This document shows, in pieces, positions 1-6,105 of a stretch of DNA of 9,575 nucleotides. The notes below the pieces were generated by a model, which was given only the letters and a program-made list of their open reading frames with translations, made no database searches and was not told the DNA's origin. This DNA comes from an uncultured Coriobacteriia bacterium (GTDB lineage Bacteria; Actinomycetota; Coriobacteriia; Coriobacteriales; QAMH01). The stretch spans positions 1 to 9,575 of the forward strand of contig CABSKV010000054.1 of NCBI GenBank assembly GCA_902478425.1. Reading direction: 5' to 3'. Numbering within the stretch: position 1 is the stretch's first letter; each line of letters begins with the position of its first letter. A program made the position numbers and the translations under genes.

Positions 1-518
1 GTCTTGTAGTACGCCATGCCCTTCTCGAGCTTGGGAAGCTGCTGCGATTTGACCTCGGCCCACTGCCCACCGCTCTCGACGACGTGATCGAGCTCCTTGG
101 CGGAAAGCGCGATAGCGGGATGGTCGCCCTGGGCCATGCGCTTGGTGATGGCATCGACGAAGGGCTCGAAGATGGCGGCGTCTTCGGGGCGGTAGCAGAT
201 GAGCGCGACCTCTATCCAATATGTCTCGTGGGGCTTGTCGAAGATGACGGCGGAAACGAAGGCGCGGCAAGTCCAACCCTCTTCGAGGAGCTTGTCCACC
301 TGCTTGAAGACCTTGTCGGGCAAGAAGCCCATCGCCTCCTTGCCACAGCTCAGAAGCACGCGTGGCACTTCCTTGCCCCTATGGGTCACGTGAATCTCCT
401 TGGTTAGCGTGAGCTCGGCGGCGATGGTGGTGGCGTTGGGGTTCACGACAACGCAGGAGTCGCCACTCGCCTCTTCGAGACGACAGTACGTCGCGTAGTA
501 GATTTCGGATTCAGACAT
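1..518 (-). CDS. Unrecognised protein, N-terminal 172 codons (runs off left edge)
   Basis: An open frame reads leftwards from an ATG at 518 for 172 codons with no stop before the window edge, so the C-terminus is missing. The start is supported by a GGAGG ribosome binding site a few bases upstream and a TATACT promoter box at 545-550. The visible part begins MSESEIYYATYCRLEEASGD and is soluble-looking, with no signal peptide or membrane segment. Residues about 22-95 alternate short strands with a conserved-looking stretch, PRVLLSCGKEAMGFLPDKVF. The phrase 'GFLPDKVF' after a short basic strand faintly recalls HIRAN-type domains, but this is a weak resemblance and not a call. Base composition and codon use match the neighbours. 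It is divergent from dinG and shares an 80-bp intergenic region with it. I do not recognise the family. That it is a real gene is well supported by RBS, promoter and codon bias; its function is unknown. Confidence 0.8.
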   Translation of the reverse strand, partial: MSESEIYYATYCRLEEASGDSCVVVNPNATTIAAELTLTKEIHVTHRGKEVPRVLLSCGKEAMGFLPDKVFKQVDKLLEEGWTCRAFVSAVIFDKPHETYWIEVALICYRPEDAAIFEPFVDAITKRMAQGDHPAIALSAKELDHVVESGGQWAEVKSQQLPKLEKGMAYYK

Positions 519-544
519 GCTCGTCCTCCAGTCGACTGCTCGCA

Positions 545-575
545 AGTATACCGATTTGAGCACGCGAGATGTCAC
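545..575 (-). promoter_or_regulatory. Candidate promoter for the unrecognised gene at 1-518
   Basis: On the minus strand there is a TATACT -10 box (550 to 545) and a GTGACA -35-like box (575 to 570) separated by 19 bp. The -10 is good; the -35 spacing is long. Transcription would begin near 537, giving a leader of about 20 nt that contains the GGAGG site. It lies in the divergent region shared with dinG. Confidence 0.5.
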
Positions 576-586
576 TGCAACATGAT
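556..586 (+). promoter_or_regulatory. Weak candidate promoter for dinG
   Basis: TTGAGC (556-561) and CATGAT (581-586) on the plus strand are separated by 19 bp. If used, transcription would begin around 593, only a few bases before the ATG at 598, so the message would be almost leaderless. This fits the absence of a good ribosome binding site, but both boxes are imperfect and the call is tentative. Confidence 0.3.
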
Positions 587-597
587 AGGCTTTGCGC

Positions 598-3507
598 ATG
601 GACGTTTCACGCGAAATACAGCTCGACGAATTCCTCATCGCGGGAACAGACGCCGATGTCGCGCGTATGTACCGGCAACTTCCCGAGCGTGCACGTGACC
701 TGCAGTTCGGCCTGGTCGAAGACGAGGTCGTCGTGCTCGACACCGAGACGACGGGCCTCAGCCCGTCGAGCTGTTCGCTGCTCGAGATTGCCGCCATCCG
801 CATGCGGGGAAACGAGTTCGTAGACGAGTTTCACACGTTCGTCGATCCCGGGCATGCCGTTCCGGAGGAGATAACCGAGCTCACGGGCATCACGCAGGCC
901 GATGTCACGGGTGCCCCGAGTCCGCGCGAGGCAGTCGCCGCGCTGGCGGAGTTCGCCGGTAGCCGCAATCTCGTTGCGCACAATGCCGGCTTCGACCGCG
1001 ACTTCGTCATGCGCCAGGCCGAGCCTGGCGCCCTTCCCGGCGAGTGGGTCGACACGCTCGCGCTCTCGCAAATCGTGCTGCCACGGCTCAAGTCGCACCG
1101 CCTCGTCGACCTCTCCGCCGCGTTTGGCCTGCACGCGCCGTCGCATCGCGCGATGGACGACACCATCTGCCTCGGCGCCCTGTGGCGCATACTGCTTGCG
1201 GGCATCCGGGCCATGACCCCCGGCCTCGCGGCCGCCATCGCGGGCCTCTCGCCCAAGACCGACTGGTCCCTGCGCCCCTACTTCGCGCAGGCCGCGCTCG
1301 AGCACCCCGGCGTCGACTTCTCGCTACGCCGCAATCGCACCGAGCGCACGCAGGCAAGCGCCCTGCCACCACGTCCCGATGCCGACGAGGTGCCGCTCTC
1401 GTTCTGCGACGAGGCGCGGATCGACGGGGCCTTCTCCCCGGCTGGCATACTGGGGGCGATGTATCCCGGCTACGAGAAGCGCCCCGAGCAGCTCGCCATG
1501 GCGCAGGAGGTCGCCGCATGCCTGCGCGAAGGCGACATCCGCGTCATCGAGGCCGGAACGGGCGTCGGCAAGTCGATGGCGTACCTCGTACCCATCGCCT
1601 TTGGCGCGCGTGAGAACAAGGTCACGATGGGTGTCGCGACAAAGACCAACGCCCTCATGGACCAGCTCGTCTATCACGAGCTGCCCCGCCTGCGCGACGC
1701 GCTTGGCGGCGACCTCTCCTACGTCGCACTCAAGGGCTATGACCACTACCTGTGCCTGCGCAAGCTCGAGCATGCGGTGCGGTCGCACCAGGACGACGAG
1801 TGCAACATCATCAACATGACCGCCACGCTCCTGAGCTTCACGGCGCAGACGAGCCAGGGCGATCTGGACGCCCTCAACATAAGCTGGGTGCGCCTCCCAC
1901 GCGCCGACATCCAGGCAAACGCCAACGATTGCCTCAAGAAGCGCTGCCCGTACTTCCCGCGACGCTGCTTCCTGCACGGTGCGCGACGCGCCGCCACCAG
2001 CGCCGATATAGTCATCACCAACCACGCGCTGCTGTTTCGCGACATGCAAGCCGACAACGGCATCTTGCCGCCCATCAGGCACTGGGTCGTCGACGAGGCG
2101 CACGGGGTCGAGGGCGAGGCGCGTCGTCAGCTTTCCAGCTCCATCACCTCACGCGAGCTCGAACTCGAGCTCGGCCGCATCGTCAACCCCAAGAGCGGCA
2201 TCACGGCGCGCGTGCGCAAGCAGGCCGACAAGCTCGAGGGCGGCGACATGCTCTATGGCGTCACGGCCGACATCGAGAATCGCGTCGGGCAAATTCAGCT
2301 GGTAGCTGCCGAGTTTTTCACGGGGCTCACCGGGCTTTCCGCACCCGATTCTCGTGATAGCGGTAGCTACAACATCGTCACCATCTGGATCAGCGCGGAG
2401 TTGCGCGAGGGACACGCCTGGCGTGACCTGCTCGAGCCGGGCACCAAGCTCGCGGATGCGCTCTGGGGTCTCAACGGGCGCCTCGCGGACCTCGTCTCCA
2501 TGCTCGAGCAGTTCAAGGGCGAGTTCGCCAACCAGCTCGCCGAGCTCTCCGGCATCACGGGCGACATCAGGAACGCCGTCGATGCGCTCAGGCTCATCCT
2601 CGACGGCACGGATGATCGCTACGTCACGTCGTTGCAGCTCGACCGCAACCCACGTCGCCCCAACCAGGTGCTCGAGGCGATGCGCCTCGACATCGGCGAG
2701 TCGCTCGCCGCAGACCTCTACCCGCAGACGCGCAGCCTCGTCTTCACCTCGGCCACCATCGCAACCGCCGAGCGCGAACCCTTCGCGCACTTCCTGCGCG
2801 CGACCGGCCTCGACCGCGTCGTCGACAAGCCGGTGCGCACGAGCATCTTCGCCTCCGGCTACGACTACGAGCGCAACATGACCATTCTGCTGCCAAGCGA
2901 CATGCCAGAGCCCAACGCCCCCGGTTATCGCGATGCCTTCGCGCGCTTGCTCTACGAGACGCACGTCGCAATGGGCGGGTCGGTGCTCACGCTGTTCACC
3001 AACCGTCGCGAGATGGAGGCGCTGTATCGCGAGCTCAAGCCGCGCCTTGCGGACGAGGGCATAGAGCTCATCGCGCAGACGCGCGGCACGAGCACGAAAT
3101 CGCTTCGCGACCGCTTCCTATCCGACAGGAACCTCTCGATGTTCGCGCTCAAGTCATTCTGGGAGGGCTTTGACGCCCCGGGCGATACCCTGCGCTGCGT
3201 CATCATCGCACGCCTGCCCTTCAGCCGCCCCGATGACCCCATCGCATGCGAGCGGCAGGTGCGCGATGGCCGCGCGGCCTGGGGGCGCTACTCGCTGCCC
3301 GAGGCGGTGATGGACCTCAAGCAGGCGGCCGGTCGCCTCATCCGCAACTCGACCGATAGCGGCTGGCTCGTGCTCGCGGACGCGCGCCTGCAAACGAAGA
3401 ATTACGCGAGGTCGTTCCTGCGTGCGATGCCGACGCCAGACGTCAGAACTCTAAGTATTAGTGAAATAGCACGACTGGTGGAGACGCAAGACCCCGGCAG
3501 CGTGTAG
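598..3507 (+). CDS. dinG: DinG-type Fe-S DEAH helicase fused to an N-terminal DEDDh 3'-5' exonuclease
   Basis: This 969-residue protein has two parts. Residues about 40-200 form a DnaQ/epsilon-like exonuclease with all three motifs visible: DTETTG (48-53), HNAGFD (128-133) and HRAMDD (183-188). Residues about 290-960 form an XPD/DinG superfamily 2 helicase: Walker A GTGVGKS (320-326), DEAH (499-502), SAT near 718, WEGFD (855-859) and QAAGRLIR (909-916). Cysteines 386, 445, 450 and 457 (C-x58-C-x4-C-x6-C) sit between motifs I and II, where Escherichia coli DinG carries its 4Fe-4S cluster. The expected role is ATP-dependent unwinding of DNA or R-loop structures during repair, with nucleolytic trimming. 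The ATG at 598 is preferred; a TTG two codons upstream (592) is also possible. There is no strong ribosome binding site. The C-terminus contains a run of AT-rich rare codons. The gene converges on the DUF151 gene with an 8-bp gap. Family assignment is secure; the exact substrate is inferred. Confidence 0.95.
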   Translation: MDVSREIQLDEFLIAGTDADVARMYRQLPERARDLQFGLVEDEVVVLDTETTGLSPSSCSLLEIAAIRMRGNEFVDEFHTFVDPGHAVPEEITELTGITQADVTGAPSPREAVAALAEFAGSRNLVAHNAGFDRDFVMRQAEPGALPGEWVDTLALSQIVLPRLKSHRLVDLSAAFGLHAPSHRAMDDTICLGALWRILLAGIRAMTPGLAAAIAGLSPKTDWSLRPYFAQAALEHPGVDFSLRRNRTERTQASALPPRPDADEVPLSFCDEARIDGAFSPAGILGAMYPGYEKRPEQLAMAQEVAACLREGDIRVIEAGTGVGKSMAYLVPIAFGARENKVTMGVATKTNALMDQLVYHELPRLRDALGGDLSYVALKGYDHYLCLRKLEHAVRSHQDDECNIINMTATLLSFTAQTSQGDLDALNISWVRLPRADIQANANDCLKKRCPYFPRRCFLHGARRAATSADIVITNHALLFRDMQADNGILPPIRHWVVDEAHGVEGEARRQLSSSITSRELELELGRIVNPKSGITARVRKQADKLEGGDMLYGVTADIENRVGQIQLVAAEFFTGLTGLSAPDSRDSGSYNIVTIWISAELREGHAWRDLLEPGTKLADALWGLNGRLADLVSMLEQFKGEFANQLAELSGITGDIRNAVDALRLILDGTDDRYVTSLQLDRNPRRPNQVLEAMRLDIGESLAADLYPQTRSLVFTSATIATAEREPFAHFLRATGLDRVVDKPVRTSIFASGYDYERNMTILLPSDMPEPNAPGYRDAFARLLYETHVAMGGSVLTLFTNRREMEALYRELKPRLADEGIELIAQTRGTSTKSLRDRFLSDRNLSMFALKSFWEGFDAPGDTLRCVIIARLPFSRPDDPIACERQVRDGRAAWGRYSLPEAVMDLKQAAGRLIRNSTDSGWLVLADARLQTKNYARSFLRAMPTPDVRTLSISEIARLVETQDPGSV

Positions 3508-3515
3508 GGCCGAGG

Positions 3516-4040
3516 CTAGTCCTTGCCGCCGTTGTGCGTGACGAAGTCCTCGGGCTTGATGTGCTCGATGAACTTGTCGAACTCCTCGAGCTCGATCTGC
3601 TCGTCTTGCCCCGGCGTGAGCGCACGCGGGCATGCGGCGGATTGCATGACGTCTTCCTCGACGAAGAGCGGCGCATTGGCGCGGGCGGCCAGGGCGATGG
3701 CGTCGCTCGGGCGTGCGTCGACGCGCGTGAACATGCCGTTTGCGCAGCGCAGGTAGATGGTGGCGTAGAAGGTCGTGCCCTCGACACGGTCGATGACGAC
3801 GCGGCTGATGGTGCCGCCAAGCGAGCCGACCAGGTCGATGGCGAGGGCGTGCGTGATGGGACGCTCGGTCGCGTTGCCCTCGAGCGCGGCGGCAATGGCC
3901 GTTGCCTCCATCGTGCCGATCCAGATGGGGAGGACGAGGTCTTCGGCGATGTCTTCGCGATGCTCTGCAACACGCAGGGTGATGACGGAGGGCATGGGAA
4001 GGAGGCCGATGACCAGCGATTCGACGTTTACCAGTACCAT
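3516..4040 (-). CDS. Bifunctional nuclease family protein (DUF151/BFN)
   Basis: This 174-residue protein shows the DUF151 signature along its length: LPIWIGTMEA (37-46), RPITHALAIDLVGSLG (60-75), a strand pair with TFYATIYL (90-97), and the hallmark RPSDAIALAARANAPLFVEE (110-129). Members described in plants and bacteria have DNase and RNase activity, but the bacterial role is not settled; nuclease activity here is known for the family, not shown by the sequence. Length is typical. The last 40 residues, containing LEEFDKFIEHIKPEDF, form a short acidic helix after the core domain. The start is set by a strong AAGGGAGGT site five bases upstream. It has its own TATAAT promoter and is separated from the upstream punA by two hairpins, so it is probably monocistronic. 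It converges with dinG with only 8 bp between stop codons. Confidence 0.93.
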   Translation of the reverse strand: MVLVNVESLVIGLLPMPSVITLRVAEHREDIAEDLVLPIWIGTMEATAIAAALEGNATERPITHALAIDLVGSLGGTISRVVIDRVEGTTFYATIYLRCANGMFTRVDARPSDAIALAARANAPLFVEEDVMQSAACPRALTPGQDEQIELEEFDKFIEHIKPEDFVTHNGGKD

Positions 4041-4070
4041 TGCGCACCTCCCTTCGAAAGGCTTGTCTTC

Positions 4071-4100
4071 ATTATAGACAACTTACCGCAGTAACCATAA
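4071..4100 (-). promoter_or_regulatory. Promoter of the DUF151 gene
   Basis: On the minus strand there is a perfect TATAAT -10 box (4076 to 4071) and a TTATGG -35-like box (4100 to 4095) separated by 18 bp. The predicted leader is about 25 nt and ends in the strong GGGAGGT site. A small inverted repeat (TTAC, 4-base gap, GTAA; 4083-4094) sits in the spacer and could bind a regulator, but it is too short to argue for. Confidence 0.65.
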
Positions 4101-4119
4101 CCGTTCGCCCGACCCTCCA

Positions 4120-4148
4120 CAAGAAACTTGGACGGCGCGTAGCCGTCC
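4120..4148 (-). terminator. GC-rich hairpin downstream of punA, likely terminator
   Basis: A perfect 7-bp stem, GGACGGC (4130-4136) with GCCGTCC (4142-4148), has a 5-base loop. Read on the minus strand it is followed by AAGTTTCTTG, a broken T-tract, so it best fits a terminator for punA lying upstream of the DUF151 promoter. On the plus strand the following bases are not T-rich. The weak tract makes efficient termination uncertain. Confidence 0.5.
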
Positions 4149-4156
4149 CGTTCCCA

Positions 4157-4191
4157 AAATGAGACAAACGCTCAGTCTCGTTGTCTCATTT
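4157..4191. repeat. Perfect 11-bp inverted repeat with 13-base loop, 15 bp after punA
   Basis: AAATGAGACAA (4157-4167) and TTGTCTCATTT (4181-4191) are perfect inverted copies around a 13-base spacer. The spacer itself contains another GTCTC (4175-4179) that could pair with the left-arm GAGAC instead. The arms are AT-rich at both ends, which suits a bidirectional terminator, but the T-tract is only four bases. The spacing and symmetry also suit a dimeric repressor operator. It lies between punA and the DUF151 promoter, together with the hairpin at 4130-4148. Confidence 0.75.
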
Positions 4192-4206
4192 GCCCGGTCG
4201 AAGCGA

Positions 4207-5031
4207 TTATCCGATGTACGCAAGGAGGAGCTGCTCGACCTTGTGCGCGGCCTCGCGGGCGGCGATGTTCACGTCATCCATGCTCAGCGGCTCATCGCAC
4301 ACGCCCGCAGCGGGGTTCGAGATCATCGAGATACCGAGCACCTCCATGCCCATCGCGCGTGCGGCGATCACCTCGAACACCGTTGACATGCCCACGGCAT
4401 CGGCGCCCAGCGTGCGAAACGCCCGGATCTCGGCGGGCGTCTCGAACGATGGCCCGACCGTCGCGATGTACACGCCGCTTCTCAGCTCGATTCCGCAGGA
4501 AACCGCGGCTTCCCGTGCGCGTTTGCGCAGGTCAGGCGAGTACGCCTTGGTCATGTCGAAGAAACGCGAGAACAGCTCGGGCTCGTCAGGTGCGGCCAGG
4601 GGATTGGCACCCAGCAGGTTGATGTGGTCCTCGATGAGCATGAGGTCGCCCACGCCGAAGCTCGCGTTGATGCCGCCCGCGGCGTTCGTGACCACGAGCT
4701 CCGTGGCGCCCAACGCGCGCATGAGGCAGATCGGGAACGCGATCTGCTGCGCCGAGTTGCCCTCATAGGCGTGCAGGCGTCCCTGCATGCAGATGACCTG
4801 GCGATCGCCCAAGGTGCCGATGACGAAGCGCCCGGCGTGAAGCGGCGCCGTTGACGGCACCATGTGCGGGACCTCGTTGTAGTCGATGCAGGTCGCGCCC
4901 TCGATGGCACCGACGAGCTCGCCCAGGCCGCTACCGAGCACGAGGGCGAGCGCACCCTCGTCGACGGACACGCGCCCGCGCACGAACGCTGCCGCCTCGT
5001 CGACATTGGCTTTCGTGATGATGTGCTCCAT
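4207..5031 (-). CDS. punA: Purine nucleoside phosphorylase, trimeric (6-oxopurine) type
   Basis: This 274-residue enzyme is predicted to cleave inosine, guanosine and their deoxy forms with phosphate, giving free base and ribose-1-phosphate for purine salvage in the cytosol. The trimeric PNP motifs appear in order: GSGLG phosphate loop (33-37), GRLHAYEG (84-91), TNAAGGIN (115-122), VGPSFETPAE (192-201), MSTVFE (215-220) and ISNPAAG (237-243). E197 and N239 correspond to the Glu and Asn that contact 6-oxopurines in human PNP (E201 and N243), so hypoxanthine/guanine specificity is expected over adenine. The ATG at 5031 is chosen over an upstream in-frame TTG (5049) because AGAGGG lies at proper spacing before it. 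Only 21 bp separate this start from the T-tract of the tRNA-Glu terminator. No separate promoter is visible, which suggests readthrough from the tRNA transcript. Length and composition are normal. Confidence 0.96.
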   Translation of the reverse strand: MEHIITKANVDEAAAFVRGRVSVDEGALALVLGSGLGELVGAIEGATCIDYNEVPHMVPSTAPLHAGRFVIGTLGDRQVICMQGRLHAYEGNSAQQIAFPICLMRALGATELVVTNAAGGINASFGVGDLMLIEDHINLLGANPLAAPDEPELFSRFFDMTKAYSPDLRKRAREAAVSCGIELRSGVYIATVGPSFETPAEIRAFRTLGADAVGMSTVFEVIAARAMGMEVLGISMISNPAAGVCDEPLSMDDVNIAAREAAHKVEQLLLAYIG

Positions 5032-5052
5032 GATGCCCTCTTCCCGCAATCG

Positions 5053-5089
5053 AAAACAAAAAGGGCCCGCTCAACAGCATGGCGGACCC
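5053..5089 (-). terminator. Strong intrinsic terminator between tRNA-Glu and punA
   Basis: On the minus strand an 8-bp stem (5082-5089 with 5063-5070, one G-U pair, 11-base loop) is followed directly by TTTTTGTTTT (5062 to 5053). This is a textbook Rho-independent terminator 10 bp after the CCA end of tRNA-Glu. It also lies 21 bp before the punA start, so it could act as an attenuator for punA. Confidence 0.88.
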
Positions 5090-5136
5090 GAAGATGCGAT
5101 GGCGCCCCCAGCGGGATTCGAACCCGCGATCTTCGG
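5088..5136. repeat. 8-bp inverted repeat linking tRNA-Glu anticodon arm to its trailer
   Basis: CCGAAGAT (5088-5095) and ATCTTCGG (5129-5136) are perfect inverted copies. The second is the 3' side of the tRNA-Glu anticodon arm; the first lies just after the CCA end and shares two bases (5088-5089) with the upstream arm of the terminator stem. In the unprocessed RNA the two could pair in place of the tRNA fold. An 8-bp match in this span may also be chance. Confidence 0.6.
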
Positions 5137-5175
5137 CTTGAAGGGCCGACGTCCTAACCGCTAGACGATGGGGAC
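5100..5175 (-). tRNA. tRNA-Glu (anticodon UUC)
   Basis: The minus strand folds into a complete 76-nt cloverleaf. The acceptor stem pairs GTCCCCA with TGGGGGC, with one G-U pair. The anticodon arm is TCGGC, loop CCTTCAA, GCCGA, giving anticodon TTC. The T arm is GCGGG, TTCGAAT, CCCGC. The discriminator is G and the CCA end is encoded (5102 to 5100). It has its own promoter just upstream and an intrinsic terminator just downstream, followed immediately by punA. The downstream end of the methyltransferase operon lies 111 bp upstream with no clear terminator, so some operon transcripts may also read into it. Confidence 0.97.
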
Positions 5176-5189
5176 AAAACGGTTTGGTC

Positions 5190-5217
5190 ATTATGACATA
5201 AAACCGCCGATTGGCAA
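5190..5217 (-). promoter_or_regulatory. Promoter of tRNA-Glu
   Basis: On the minus strand there is a TTGCCA -35 box (5217 to 5212) and a CATAAT -10 box (5195 to 5190) with a 16-bp spacer. Transcription would start about 8 nt before the mature 5' end of the tRNA, the usual arrangement for a tRNA promoter. Confidence 0.7.
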
Positions 5218-5286
5218 ACGGAATTGATGCGCCAGACCCCCTACCTGCGCAGCCAGACGAAAGTCGCCGGGACAAGACAAGGGCCG

Positions 5287-6105
5287 CTATTTGTCCCAGG
5301 CGAGGAAGGCCCAGGGGGTCACGCGCTGGTGGTCGAACTCCCAATACGCCATACCGTCCGCACCGCATCTCTCGTGCAGGTGTTCCCGCGCGAACGCCAC
5401 GAGCTTCCCGCGCTCCTCGGTAGTCGCGTTCATGAGCTGGGCGTTCTTGTCGATGGCGGCATCGAAGCTCTCGAAGCGGCTTTCGCGCGAGCTATCGATG
5501 TAGGAGAGGTCGGGACGTATGCCAAGACCCCACAGGATGTTGAAGGCGAAGACGCAGTCGGGGTAGCGCGGCTGTTCGCGGCCAATCGCCTCGAGTAGCC
5601 TGGGGTCGATGCGCGGCGATAGCCCGGTCGTGAGCGTGATGCACACGCGGCGACGCGCATGCGCGTCGAGCTTGATGAGCGAGGCCTGCATGTCATCCGT
5701 CGCGATCGAGCGCGAGGCAAGCGCCACGTCGCACACGGGCATGCCCACACGCTCCCAGTCATCGTCCCAGGCCACCAGCATGGGGTGTATGTGCTCGGCG
5801 ACGCCATCGTGAAACGCCCGCTCCATGAGCACATCGAGCATGGCCTGCGCGAAATCGCACGCATAGACCTCGTGACCTGCCTGCGCGAGCGGTATCGAGA
5901 GCGTACCCGAGCCGCATCCCATGTCGAGGACGGTCTCGCCCGGCTCGATTCCCGCACGCGCGAGGAATGTCGTCGCATACGAGCTCGTGCCGGACACCTT
6001 CGCGTACCCCTTCGCCCGCTCGTTCCAGCTCGCCGCGTCATCGGGGCTGTTCCTGCGCTTCTGCTCGTCTCTCCAGGCAGCGGCCCAATCGATGTCGATT
6101 GTCAT
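5287..6105 (-). CDS. Class I SAM-dependent methyltransferase
   Basis: This 272-residue protein carries a Rossmann-fold methyltransferase core. Motif I is VLDMGCGSGTLS (59-70), the glycine-rich SAM loop. It is followed by HEVYACDFAQAMLD (78-91), in which D84 is the acidic residue expected to hold the SAM ribose. A later strand around 125-131 (CDVALAS) fits the post-II motif. The N-terminal 50 residues, rich in W, R and Y, form a helical lead-in seen in methyltransferases of small molecules and of unknown substrates. The substrate cannot be told from sequence. The start ATG overlaps the upstream DUF4013 stop as ATGA, with an AGGAG site five bases upstream, so translation is probably coupled. 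It is the last protein gene of the three-gene minus-strand operon. No clear terminator follows before the tRNA-Glu promoter. Confidence 0.9.
   Translation of the reverse strand: MTIDIDWAAAWRDEQKRRNSPDDAASWNERAKGYAKVSGTSSYATTFLARAGIEPGETVLDMGCGSGTLSIPLAQAGHEVYACDFAQAMLDVLMERAFHDGVAEHIHPMLVAWDDDWERVGMPVCDVALASRSIATDDMQASLIKLDAHARRRVCITLTTGLSPRIDPRLLEAIGREQPRYPDCVFAFNILWGLGIRPDLSYIDSSRESRFESFDAAIDKNAQLMNATTEERGKLVAFAREHLHERCGADGMAYWEFDHQRVTPWAFLAWDK

Noticed and set aside
84..407. 107-codon plus-strand frame at the left edge
   Set aside because: It is antisense to the minus-strand gene at 1-518, which has a promoter, GGAGG site and natural codon use. This frame has none of these.
607..1305. 232-codon minus-strand frame inside dinG
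   Set aside because: It is antisense to the well-supported exonuclease domain, with no start signals and shadow-like composition. The same applies to the other frames within 598-3507.
5032..5049. TTG start for punA six codons upstream
   Set aside because: It would place AGAGGG inside the coding region. The ATG at 5031 has that site at proper spacing and gives the expected family length.
5220..5286. Search for a terminator after the methyltransferase gene
   Set aside because: Only an imperfect direct repeat of GTCTGGC (minus strand) is seen; there is no stable hairpin followed by a T-tract.
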